Below the pieces are notes generated by a model. The model was not told the origin of the DNA, did not search any database, and saw only the letters and a list, made by a program, of their open reading frames with translations. A DNA stretch of 64,000 nucleotides from Saprospirales bacterium (GTDB lineage Bacteria; Bacteroidota; Bacteroidia; Chitinophagales; Saprospiraceae): positions 48,718 to 112,717 of the forward strand of contig REEI01000080.1 in the NCBI GenBank assembly GCA_007695145.1, given 5' to 3'. Every line of letters begins with the position of its first letter. Positions within the stretch are counted from its first letter, which is position 1. Below are positions 35,639 through 43,567 of this stretch, piece by piece. The position numbers and the translations under genes are program-made.

Positions 35639-36019
35639 TCAAGATCCATATCCTTTGGGTGGTCCTTTATAGGGTATATTCTCATCGAGTTGAATAGCCT
35701 CTTGGAGAACCAGGTCTAACTTTTCAAAAGGGATCTTTTGGGTATCCATAATTCGTATGCCTGCTACCATTTTTCTTCCTTTTGAGTCCAATATTCCATC
35801 CATATTTTCGAACTCTTTTGCTCTGAGAAAAACCAGTTCTACCCCCTTTCCTCTTTTGGGGTTGAGGTAACAGACCCAGGATTTTCTGTAAAAAAATGGG
35901 ATGGAGTATCTCAGCTTGGCTGTCATCTGTGGATAGGTGAGTATCCACTCTGTTAGCGACCTCATTATTAGACCCTCTGTGCCGCCATATTCTTCTATAT
36001 ATAGATCTACTTCATTCAT
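35639..36019 (-). CDS. DUF1801 (YdhG-like) protein
   Basis: Small soluble protein of 126 aa. The DUF1801 pattern is visible in LTEWILTYPQMTAKLRYSIP and FFYRKSWVCYLNPKRGKGVELVF; members share the fold of the Bacillus frataxin-like YdhG proteins, but their role is not settled. The ATG overlaps the dinB stop in ATGAATGA (8-nt overlap), so it is translated from the dinB message. This coupling suggests expression under DNA-damage control; that is inference. Confidence 0.75.
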   Translation of the reverse strand: MNEVDLYIEEYGGTEGLIMRSLTEWILTYPQMTAKLRYSIPFFYRKSWVCYLNPKRGKGVELVFLRAKEFENMDGILDSKGRKMVAGIRIMDTQKIPFEKLDLVLQEAIQLDENIPYKGPPKGYGS

Positions 36020-37178
36020 ATTGATTCATTTGTGTTGGCATCCAGGAGGCCCTTTGCAGGAGTTTTCGCCCAAATTTAGTTCGAATTTCATCCATTTTTT
36101 GGAGGAGTGCTATTTCTTTTGGATGATCTTCAAAAAGGCTCAGCTGTTGATTTCCCTGAACAAGGCCTGAAAATCGCAGACCGATAAGTCTTATGAGTTG
36201 CCTTCGAGTGTACAATTGATCGAAAAGTTCTCTTGCAATGGATGCCAGCCTTTTATCAGATGCTGTCAGAGAGATTTTTTTCTGACGGGTAAAGGTGTTG
36301 AAGTCGGCATACCGTATTTTGACGGTAAGGCAGGATGTCATTTTGCCGGATTGGCGAAGGTCGTAGGCCAGATCGCCGGCCATTGAAGAGAGTAGACTGT
36401 GGATGTGGGTGATGTCTAGAGTGTCTCGTTCAAAAGTGCGCTCGGAGGATATAGATTTTTTTTCAGAATAGGGTTCCACCGGGCTGTGGTCAATCCCATT
36501 GGCCTTTTCCCAGAGTTTTTGACCGTTTTTGCCAAACTCCGACCGGAGCAGAGCGGGCGGTATTTGGCTGAGTGTTTCTATTTTTCTCACTCCCATAAAG
36601 CTCAGCCTGGTAGCTGTTTTGTCCCCTATACCGGGCAATTTTTTAATTGGCAGTGGATTGAGAAAAGATTTTTCACCGCCACTTTCGATTTGTATGCTAC
36701 CGTTCGGTTTTGCCTCTCCCGTCCCTACTTTTGATACCAACTTGTTTACCGCAAGGCCAAATGAGATGGGCAGACCCGTTTCCCGAATAACTTTATCCCT
36801 GAGTTGCTTTCCCCACAAATAACACCCAAAGTAGCGATCCAGTCCACTGAGATCCAGATAAAACTCATCTATGGAAGCTTTTTCGTAAAGTGGCGCCTCC
36901 TCCCTGATTATTTGGCTTACCACAGTGGAGTAATTCGTGTAGGATTCCATGTCTCCCCTTATAAAAATTGCATCCGGACACAAATAGCGAGCCATCTTAA
37001 TGGGCATGGCCGAATGAACCCCAAACTTTCTAGCCTCATAGCTGCAGGAGGCAACTACCCCTCTGTTGCTTCCGCCTCCTATTATAAGAGGCTTTTCCAT
37101 GAAGGCACTGTTTTTCAGCCGCTCTACAGACACAAAAAATGAGTCCAGGTCCATATGAATGATTGCCCTATTAAACAT
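36012..37178 (-). CDS. dinB: DNA polymerase IV (Y-family translesion polymerase)
   Basis: Error-prone polymerase that copies past damaged bases. The catalytic carboxylates are in MDLDSFFVSVE (residues 9-19) and KASIDEFYLDLSGLD. GLAVNKLVSKVGTGEAKPNG and LPIKKLPGIGDKTATRLSFMG are the palm and helix-hairpin-helix segments; the little-finger domain follows. The C-terminus lacks an obvious beta-clamp QLxLF motif at the very end, but QQLSLFED is present about 38 residues before it. ATG 37178 (MFNRAIIH) is preferred to the track start at 37199, because the latter would lie within the palindrome over the predicted transcription start. Length 388 aa. Confidence 0.93.
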   Translation of the reverse strand: MFNRAIIHMDLDSFFVSVERLKNSAFMEKPLIIGGGSNRGVVASCSYEARKFGVHSAMPIKMARYLCPDAIFIRGDMESYTNYSTVVSQIIREEAPLYEKASIDEFYLDLSGLDRYFGCYLWGKQLRDKVIRETGLPISFGLAVNKLVSKVGTGEAKPNGSIQIESGGEKSFLNPLPIKKLPGIGDKTATRLSFMGVRKIETLSQIPPALLRSEFGKNGQKLWEKANGIDHSPVEPYSEKKSISSERTFERDTLDITHIHSLLSSMAGDLAYDLRQSGKMTSCLTVKIRYADFNTFTRQKKISLTASDKRLASIARELFDQLYTRRQLIRLIGLRFSGLVQGNQQLSLFEDHPKEIALLQKMDEIRTKFGRKLLQRASWMPTQMNQYE

Positions 37179-37181
37179 AAA

Positions 37182-37204
37182 TGTTGTTTTAAACAACAAA
37201 AGTA
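37182..37204 (-). promoter_or_regulatory. dinB promoter with 17-nt palindrome over the start site
   Basis: Plus-strand CAAAAGTA at 37197-37204 reads TACTTTTG on the gene strand, an exact -7 match. TGTTGTTT-T-AAACAACA at 37182-37198 is a perfect inverted repeat with 8-bp arms and one central base, placed where transcription should begin and overlapping the -7 element by two bases. A repressor bound there would block transcription. The repressor is unknown; a LexA-like or XRE-type protein is a guess. Confidence 0.6.
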
Positions 37205-37463
37205 TGATTAATAATACAACAATTAAAAAACAGAATAGTATTTTTTCAAAAAATCATGGGCGAAACCCAGAGAGTACGGAGACCACTTTTGCCAAAATGA
37301 CCAAAAGCAAGAATGCTTAGGGAGATTCTCTTAATAATGCGCTGGAAAAATGATGAATAATCAGTAGATAGCCAATTGATTGGATTTCACCCATCCTATG
37401 TGTAGTTGAGTGAATGGCTCGCTCTCACGATTTTGGAAAAAGCTGGCATCACGATTTGTGCAA

Positions 37464-38432
37464 TCAGAGGATCTTATCGATGATTTCATCTTCCGACATC
37501 CCTTCTGCTTCTGCTTTAAAGTTTCTGACAATTCGGTGTCTGAGCACATTTTTGGCTATGGCCTGTACATCTTCTATATCAGGGGCATATTTTCCGTGAA
37601 TGGCTGCATGGCATTTGGCGCCCAGCACCAAATACTGAGATGCCCTTGGTCCTGCGCCCCATCCAATAAATTCATTGACAACCGGGTCTGCCTTTGGGGT
37701 GTTTGGCCGGGTTTTACTTACAATCCCTACAGCATATTCGAGCACATTGTCGGTAATCGGAATCTTTCTGACCAGTTCCTGATACTCCAGGATTTGCTCT
37801 GCAGACAATATGTGAGACAATTCTACTTTCTTTTCTCCCGTAGTTGTCTTTACAACGACCAATTCCTCTTCGTAAGTGGGATAGTCCAGTGGTATATTAA
37901 ACATAAAGCGGTCTAGCTGGGCTTCCGGGAGAGGATAAGTACCCTCCTGTTCAATGGGGTTTTGGGTGGCGAGAACGAAAAATGGTACGGGCAATTTGAA
38001 AAATCCGCGTCCTGTGGTCACCTGTCTTTCCTGCATGGCTTCCAGCAGAGCCGCCTGGGTTTTGGGCGGGGTTCTATTGATCTCATCGGCCAATACAATA
38101 TTGGCAAACAGAGGTCCTTTATTGAATTGAAATTGACGATTTTCACCCAGAATTTCAGAGCCGGTAATGTCTGAGGGCATGAGGTCAGGGGTGAACTGAA
38201 TTCGCTTGAAATCGAGATCTAAAACTTCAGCTATGGTACTTACGAGCAGTGTTTTTGCAAGACCGGGTACACCCACCAGCAGACTGTGACCATTGGAAAA
38301 CAGGGAAATAATGACCCCCTCAACTACGGCCTCCTGTCCAATGATTACCTTGCCAATTTCGGCTTTGAGATCCTGGTAGGATGACGCCAGTGCATCAACA
38401 GCTTCAACTTCTGAACCAAAACTTTTCGTCAT
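37464..38432 (-). CDS. MoxR family AAA+ ATPase
   Basis: AAA+ chaperone-like ATPase of 322 aa. Walker A is GVPGLAKT at residues 54-61, Walker B is VLADEINRTPPKTQAALLEAM with ERQVT, and NPIEQEGTYPLPEAQLDRFMF carries sensor and arginine-finger elements. MoxR proteins usually work with VWA-domain proteins in envelope complex assembly (BatA-like operons in Bacteroidota). No DUF58 or VWA gene follows here; the next minus-strand gene is dinB after 285 nt, so the usual partners are absent locally. A complete promoter is present upstream. Confidence 0.93.
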   Translation of the reverse strand: MTKSFGSEVEAVDALASSYQDLKAEIGKVIIGQEAVVEGVIISLFSNGHSLLVGVPGLAKTLLVSTIAEVLDLDFKRIQFTPDLMPSDITGSEILGENRQFQFNKGPLFANIVLADEINRTPPKTQAALLEAMQERQVTTGRGFFKLPVPFFVLATQNPIEQEGTYPLPEAQLDRFMFNIPLDYPTYEEELVVVKTTTGEKKVELSHILSAEQILEYQELVRKIPITDNVLEYAVGIVSKTRPNTPKADPVVNEFIGWGAGPRASQYLVLGAKCHAAIHGKYAPDIEDVQAIAKNVLRHRIVRNFKAEAEGMSEDEIIDKIL

Positions 38433-38479
38433 AATTTTTTCAAGCTAGTTTTAAAATAATAAACCCTCTCAATGGAGGG

Positions 38480-38510
38480 CAAATATAATTGAAACGAACG
38501 CAACCCCAAA
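38480..38510 (-). promoter_or_regulatory. Promoter TTTG-N19-TATATTTG of the MoxR gene
   Basis: On the minus strand, TTTG (plus CAAA 38507-38510) and TATATTTG (plus 38480-38487) are 19 nt apart, a full sigma-A consensus. The leader of about 45 nt begins with a small CCCTC/GAGGG hairpin. Confidence 0.75.
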
Positions 38511-38637
38511 TTCAAAGCTCGGTTGCCGATAGTACGTTCTTTCAAACGAGACAAGACCGAAAATGTTTTTTCCCATAAGATTAATTAGCAGCTAAGCAAT
38601 GGTATTGAGTTCTTGTTCAAAAACAAGGTTATTGGAC

Positions 38638-40773
38638 TCATCCCTCTATTAATGAATAAAATTCCTCCTCTGAAAGAATCTGAACGGTACCAATATTCTG
38701 AGCCTTTTTCAGCTTGGATCCCGCCTTTGCCCCGGCAACGAGTATATTGAGATTGGATGAAACAGCAGACAGGTTTTTTGCACCGGCATTTTCAGCCAAT
38801 GTTTGGGCTTCCTTTCGACTCATTTTTTCCAGCGAACCGGTGAACAGTATCGTTTTTCCACTGAGTGGGCCTTCTTTTTTTGCAGTTGGCTTATCATCGG
38901 CAGTGCTATTCATGTTCAGACCTAATTGTTCCAGTTCGATCAGCATTTGAAGATTGTCTTCAATCTGGAACCAGGAACGGATATTTTTCGCTACTACTGG
39001 TCCAATATCGCGCAGCTCCAGGTATTTATCCTCTTCCCAGTCCTTGAGGTCTATGATGTGTTCAATCTCTGAGGCGATGATGGAAGATGCTCTTTTGCCG
39101 AGATGATGGATCCCCAAAGCATACAACAGTCTCTTTAACGGCCTGTTTTTGGAATCCTCTATTGCTTTTTTCAAATTCTGTGCTGATCGTTGTCCAAAGC
39201 CCTCCATTTTACTGATAGCGTGATAGTCCAAACGATAAAGATCCGGTATTGAGCGCACCATTCCATTCTTGAAAAAGCGCTCTACTAGACTTTTTCCAAG
39301 ACCGGCTATATCCATGGCGTCTTTACTGACAAAGAAAATCATTTTCTGTAATTCCTGTGCTCCACAAACACATTTTGAACACCTCCAGGCCGCCTCTTCT
39401 TCCATCTTGATGAGTGGGACTTCGGTGTCGGTATCGTTGACCGGACAATATTTTGGGAAGCGCATAGGTACTTCTTCACCCGTCCTAAACTCAGGCAAAG
39501 ACTTCACGATATAGGGTATCACATCTCCTGCTCTTTCAACAAGTACCCTATCCCCAATACGGATATCCTTTGAGTTGATGAACTCTTCATTGTGCAGGGA
39601 AACCGACGAGATTGTCACTCCAGCCAGGGGAACCGGTTGTATTTTTGCAACCGGGGTAATAGTCCCCACCTTTCCCACCTGATAATCGACTCTCAAAAGT
39701 CTTGAAGTGGCCTGCCTGGCTTTGAACTTATAAGCTATGGCCCATCTGGGATGATGGCTGGTACTCCCAATTTTTTGCTGTAGGCTCAAATCGTTGACTT
39801 TTACGACCATTCCATCCAGCTCAAAAGGGTAATCACTTCTTTTAGCTTCCCATTTTGTAAAATGTGCTATCATTTCTTCCAGATCAGAGTGAATTTTGTG
39901 ATCCGGATAGGAAGATTTAAAGCCTAGTTTATCTAACAACTCCAGCGTTTCTGAATGCGTGCCAAAATTCTCCATTAGATTATTTCCTTCAACATCTGCC
40001 ACATAGCCAATTTGATAAACAATCATTTCCAGACCCCTTGAAGCTGCTTCGGATGGATCCTTCATTCTCAGCCCACCCGCCGCTGCATTTCTGGGGTTTG
40101 CAAAAAGGCTCATTCCCTTCTGCTCTCTTTCCTTATTCAGTTTCTCAAAAACATCCAACCGGATCATTGCTTCCCCCCTGAGTTCTGCTGTGTGGATACC
40201 GTATTTAGAAAAACTTACCCTGAGAGGAACTGTCTTAAGAGTGCGAACATTGGAGGTGATTTCCTCCCCTTCAGCCCCATTTCCTCTGGTTGCAGCCCTC
40301 ACCAGCCGATCTTCAACATACAGTAAAGAAATACTGCTTCCATCGTACTTGGGTTCACTTGCAAAAGCAATATCCTGCTTTTCTTCATTCTTTAGTATAC
40401 GCCCAATCTGGTCGGAAAAATTTTGCAAATCTTCAAGATTGTAAGAATTGCCCAAAGAAAGCATTGGGACCAGGTGCTTTACTGTTGAAAAATTTGAAGA
40501 AAGGTCGCTTCCCACTCGCTTTGTTGGTGAATCTTCCAACTGCCAGCCCGGCTTTTCGGTCTCCCATCGCTCTAGCATTTTATAAAGTATGTCGTATTCC
40601 CGATCGGTAATTGCAGGATCATTTTTCACATAGTATTTCCATTCGTGATACCTCAGTACTTCCACTAGATCTGACAATTCTTCCCTAGTGAAATTCCGAC
40701 CGCTATCCTCGGCTATTTTCAATAAATTTTCAGTGGAGTTGAGTATCTCCATTTCTTCCTGTTTGCTGTACAT
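38638..40773 (-). CDS. ligA: NAD-dependent DNA ligase LigA
   Basis: Seals nicks between Okazaki fragments and in repair. The adenylation motif is K142 in EPKYDGSSI; an N-terminal Ia domain (HEWKYYVKNDPAITDREYD), OB fold, zinc finger, helix-hairpin-helix domain and BRCT domain (GKTILFTGSLEKMSRKEAQ) follow in order. Length 711 aa is slightly long. The zinc finger is unusual: the pattern CPVN...RCSKCVCGAQ has Asn446 where the second cysteine should be, and an extra cysteine at 468 between the third and fourth ligands. The gene starts 16 nt after the acyltransferase gene stops, so they form a likely operon. Confidence 0.95.
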   Translation of the reverse strand: MYSKQEEMEILNSTENLLKIAEDSGRNFTREELSDLVEVLRYHEWKYYVKNDPAITDREYDILYKMLERWETEKPGWQLEDSPTKRVGSDLSSNFSTVKHLVPMLSLGNSYNLEDLQNFSDQIGRILKNEEKQDIAFASEPKYDGSSISLLYVEDRLVRAATRGNGAEGEEITSNVRTLKTVPLRVSFSKYGIHTAELRGEAMIRLDVFEKLNKEREQKGMSLFANPRNAAAGGLRMKDPSEAASRGLEMIVYQIGYVADVEGNNLMENFGTHSETLELLDKLGFKSSYPDHKIHSDLEEMIAHFTKWEAKRSDYPFELDGMVVKVNDLSLQQKIGSTSHHPRWAIAYKFKARQATSRLLRVDYQVGKVGTITPVAKIQPVPLAGVTISSVSLHNEEFINSKDIRIGDRVLVERAGDVIPYIVKSLPEFRTGEEVPMRFPKYCPVNDTDTEVPLIKMEEEAAWRCSKCVCGAQELQKMIFFVSKDAMDIAGLGKSLVERFFKNGMVRSIPDLYRLDYHAISKMEGFGQRSAQNLKKAIEDSKNRPLKRLLYALGIHHLGKRASSIIASEIEHIIDLKDWEEDKYLELRDIGPVVAKNIRSWFQIEDNLQMLIELEQLGLNMNSTADDKPTAKKEGPLSGKTILFTGSLEKMSRKEAQTLAENAGAKNLSAVSSNLNILVAGAKAGSKLKKAQNIGTVQILSEEEFYSLIEG

Positions 40774-40789
40774 TTACCTTTAATTGTGT

Positions 40790-41341
40790 TTATTGAAACC
40801 CCTTTTTGGGATATAATGCTTTCATCGACCCCCAAAACTTCCGAATTTTTTCTTCCTCTACTTCGTAATTATCACCGGGCATAAAGGGCTCTGAAAAAGT
40901 AACGGTCCTGGTTCCAAAATCCATACCTGCAAGTTGTAAGGGAACCTTGGCCTGCCTGGCTATGTGATAAAAACCTGATTTCAGCCGGGTAGTTCTCTTC
41001 CGGGTGCCCTCAGGTGTGATGGTTATTGCAAACTTATCTCTATTATCAAACATTTCTACTATCTTATTGACCAGCCCTTTTTTTTCTGATCTGTCTACAG
41101 GATATCCTCCCAACCACCGTAAAATCCACCCCAATGGTGGAAAGAAGAGGGAGTTTTTTGCCAAATAGTAGATGTGTCTGCCCTCTGCCATTCTCACAAA
41201 GAGACCTACAGGAAAATCTATAAAAGAGGTATGAGGACCGGTGACCACTATCAATTTCGGGCACTCCGCCTCTGTAGGCACTCGGCCCTTGACTTTCCAA
41301 CCAAAAAGCCACAAGAAAAATGAACCTGTTTTTTTCCGCAT
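40790..41341 (-). CDS. 1-acyl-sn-glycerol-3-phosphate acyltransferase-like protein (PlsC family)
   Basis: Membrane-associated acyltransferase of 183 aa. The HX4D catalytic box is H37-TSFI-D42, and PEGTRKRTTRLKSGFYHIA is the second conserved motif (EGTR) with the phosphate-binding arginine. It is shorter than canonical PlsC and lacks long N-terminal membrane helices, like the short acyltransferases common in Bacteroidota. It would act in phospholipid or ornithine-lipid synthesis at the inner membrane. It lies directly upstream of ligA and divergent from the sigma factor gene. Confidence 0.85.
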   Translation of the reverse strand: MRKKTGSFFLWLFGWKVKGRVPTEAECPKLIVVTGPHTSFIDFPVGLFVRMAEGRHIYYLAKNSLFFPPLGWILRWLGGYPVDRSEKKGLVNKIVEMFDNRDKFAITITPEGTRKRTTRLKSGFYHIARQAKVPLQLAGMDFGTRTVTFSEPFMPGDNYEVEEEKIRKFWGSMKALYPKKGFQ

Positions 41342-41392
41342 TTTATTACTGCCATTAGGAAACCAGTGGCAAGGTACGGTATTTTCAAAAAA

Positions 41393-41400
41393 TACATTTG
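41393..41400 (+). promoter_or_regulatory. Putative -7 element TACATTTG for the sigma factor operon
   Basis: Exact TAnnTTTG match, with a predicted leader of about 40 nt to the TTG start at 41447. No clear -33 element. Confidence 0.5.
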
Positions 41401-41446
41401 AGTCGATTAAACGTTTTTACTATTCCATCGTCAAAGAATAAAAACA

Positions 41447-41995
41447 TTGGATAATGCCACTGACATAGCAATAATCGAATTGCTCAGTACCGCGAGGACT
41501 GCCGACAAGGGCATTAACCTACTTCTCGATCATTATGGCTCCGGCATGTACGGATTTATATTGTCTTACATCAAGGAGGAAATGGATGCAGATGATGTTT
41601 TTCAAGAAGTGCTTATTAAGGTCTTGAGAAAAATTGGCACCTATAATGGTAGTTCAGCATTGAAAACCTGGCTTTGGACAGTCTGTAGAAATGAGTCCAT
41701 TGATTTTTTGAGAAAGAAAAACAGACAAATGAAGATAGTAGACCCCAAATTTCAAGCTTATGGAAATCCAATGATCAGTGACTCTTTTTTCAATGGTGAT
41801 GAAGCCCTCAGGCTCTTGCACGCAGCAGTTGATCATTTGCCGACAGTTCAGAGGGAAGTTTTCTATCTGAGATATTTCAGGGAAATGAGCTACCGCGAAA
41901 TGGCAGAAATGACCGGAAAAAGTGAAGGCAGTTTGAAAACCTCGTTTTTTCAAGCCTCAAAAAAAGTTAGCGACTATTTAAAAACACAGGCATGA
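41447..41995 (+). CDS. ECF-type RNA polymerase sigma factor
   Basis: Sigma-70 family factor of 182 aa with regions 2 and 4 only. Region 2 is seen as LLLDHYGSGMYGFILSYIKE then DADDVFQEVLIKVLRKIGTY and TWLWTVCRNESIDFLRKKNR; region 4 as LPTVQREVFYLRYFREMSYR then EMAEMTGKSEGSLKTSFFQA. The start is TTG at 41447; no ATG or GTG precedes the conserved region. Its stop overlaps the next ATG (ATGA), so the downstream membrane protein is co-translated. With a Spy-like gene third in the operon, an envelope-stress role is likely. Confidence 0.92.
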   Translation: MDNATDIAIIELLSTARTADKGINLLLDHYGSGMYGFILSYIKEEMDADDVFQEVLIKVLRKIGTYNGSSALKTWLWTVCRNESIDFLRKKNRQMKIVDPKFQAYGNPMISDSFFNGDEALRLLHAAVDHLPTVQREVFYLRYFREMSYREMAEMTGKSEGSLKTSFFQASKKVSDYLKTQA

Positions 41996-42480
41996 ATAAC
42001 AAGAGAATAAAAGAGAGGTCGGAAATTTCAAAGGAGGTCGGCAATTTGCATCCCGATCTCCAGAAGTTTATCGGCCGGGATGGGGTTGAAATTCCGCCCG
42101 CAAAAATGGATCAATTCCGAAGGACTGATTCTACCATAAAATCCATAAGGACCAGTGAGAGTATCATTCCTCTGTGGTTGAAATGGAATTCCAGAGCTGT
42201 TGCAGCTGTATTGGTACTTCTGATTGGAGTTGGATCGATCCTTTTGATGCAGAAAAATGATGGCCTTAGAAACTTCAATGAAGTGGCAGATCACCTTGTA
42301 ATGCTCGAGTATTTAATAGAAGAGGCCGAATATATGGATGGGGACTTTTTAATTGATGAGATCGGAACCTTCTATTTGGAATCGCTAGAGTTGGACAAGT
42401 TGGGTGAAGATGATGAATTATATTTTAGAGATTCCTATTTCAACACGAGTGACCTTTCAGGACAAGAATTTTATAACTAA
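41992..42480 (+). CDS. Single-pass membrane protein, candidate anti-sigma factor
   Basis: No family recognised by sequence. The 162-residue protein has a charged cytosolic N-terminus of about 70 aa, one transmembrane segment (AVAAVLVLLIGVGSILLM, about residues 70-87) and an acidic C-terminal part of about 75 aa. This layout and the 4-nt ATGA overlap with the ECF sigma gene make it a candidate anti-sigma factor. No zinc-binding HxxxCxxC motif is present, so it would be a non-ZAS type. The assignment rests mainly on position. Confidence 0.65.
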   Translation: MNNKRIKERSEISKEVGNLHPDLQKFIGRDGVEIPPAKMDQFRRTDSTIKSIRTSESIIPLWLKWNSRAVAAVLVLLIGVGSILLMQKNDGLRNFNEVADHLVMLEYLIEEAEYMDGDFLIDEIGTFYLESLELDKLGEDDELYFRDSYFNTSDLSGQEFYN

Positions 42481-42492
42481 AACTTTGATATT

Positions 42493-43035
42493 ATGAAAAC
42501 CACAGTAATTTTTGCGTTCCTTTCCTTTGTTGTATTGCTTACTTCAAATCCGGCAACAGCACAAACTGAAAGGGGAGAATTGAGCCCGGAACAGCGGGAG
42601 CGAATTGAAGCCATGCGGGTTGCTTTTATCACCCGGGAAATTCAATTGACCTCAAAACAGGCAGAAGTATTTTGGCCGGTTTATCGCGAAATGAAGGCCG
42701 AATTGGATGAACTTAGAGAGGATAGTGATCTGATTGGAAAGAATCCCATGGAGATGGATGATGCCGAAGCGGGAAAGCATCTGGATCAATGGTTCGAAAG
42801 ACGTCAGCGTGAATTGCACCTGCGTGAATCCTATCGAGAACGACTTCAAAATGTAATCAGCCCTAAACAAATACTGGCTCTGTATCAGGCAGAAAATCAA
42901 TTTCGCCGGCAAATGTTGAGACAGGTAAGACAAGGGGAGAGAATGCAGAGAGGCAGAGGCGATGGTAGTGAGATTAATAGAAGGGAGCGCATCAGAGAGC
43001 ACAGGGACGAAGGAGACTACAGAAGAAGAAATTGA
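42493..43035 (+). CDS. Periplasmic Spy/CpxP-like protein
   Basis: MKTTVIFAFLSFVVLLTSNPATAQ is a signal peptide. The mature part is nearly all helical and highly charged, with ITREIQLTSKQAEVFWPVYREM and an LTxxQ-type pattern repeated near ISPKQILALYQAE, as in the Spy/CpxP and heavy-metal sensor-like proteins that follow sigma/anti-sigma pairs in Bacteroidota. The C-terminal 40 residues are strongly basic and Arg-rich. It starts 12 nt after the anti-sigma-like gene. Chaperone or stress-sensing activity in the periplasm is inferred. Confidence 0.75.
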   Translation: MKTTVIFAFLSFVVLLTSNPATAQTERGELSPEQRERIEAMRVAFITREIQLTSKQAEVFWPVYREMKAELDELREDSDLIGKNPMEMDDAEAGKHLDQWFERRQRELHLRESYRERLQNVISPKQILALYQAENQFRRQMLRQVRQGERMQRGRGDGSEINRRERIREHRDEGDYRRRN

Positions 43036-43567
43036 ATCTGGCAGTTCTCAGGGAGAAATTATCCCCTTAATCTGAGAAGAAAAAGCTGGACCCGGAGAAC
43101 ACATTCCTAGATTTTGTTAACCAGGTATTGGGGAAATATAAGGTTGGTTTTGTCGCCGGTGGAGAACTTCAGTTTCTCTTCTGCGACAAAACCACTTTTT
43201 TTTTGCACCACACTTGTAAATAGTTGCAAAGAAGGCGCTCAAAAACCTGTTTTTTCCCAAAATCAACCAAAAATTATTCCAATACCCTACGATTGAAAAT
43301 TTTTTTTAAAAAATCTTTCAATTAACATTAAATTCATCTCTATGTGTTCCGCTGTAATAAATAGGTGATTAGAATTGCAGCATTTTCTAATTTTAATTTT
43401 TTTAGTTATGTAAACTGTTGAAAAACAGTGATTACTTTGAAATTAACATTATCTTTAATGTTAAAAATACCACCCTGCCAATCCTTTTCAGATTCAAAAA
43501 TAAACCTCATCTTTGAGGTCGGAATAAGTAAATCATTTTTGGACTAATGTAATCCCGTGTAATAAGC
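43036..43567. other. Intergenic region after the sigma operon
   Basis: About 530 nt. The first part contains the nested hairpin terminator; the rest is very AT-rich with no ORF, RNA gene or clean promoter seen ahead of the TPR gene. Confidence 0.5.
43145..43204 (+). terminator. Intrinsic terminator with nested hairpin
   Basis: TGGTTTTGTCGC (43145-43156) pairs perfectly over 12 bp with GCGACAAAACCA (43183-43194). The 26-nt interior contains a second hairpin, GAGAA-CTTCAGT-TTCTC. Nine T follow from 43196. It would end the sigma/anti-sigma/Spy transcript about 110 nt after the last stop. Confidence 0.8.

Noticed and set aside
37410-37916. 168-residue plus-strand ORF antisense to the MoxR gene
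   Set aside because: Fully covered by the well-supported MoxR ATPase on the other strand; Cys/Phe-rich shadow.
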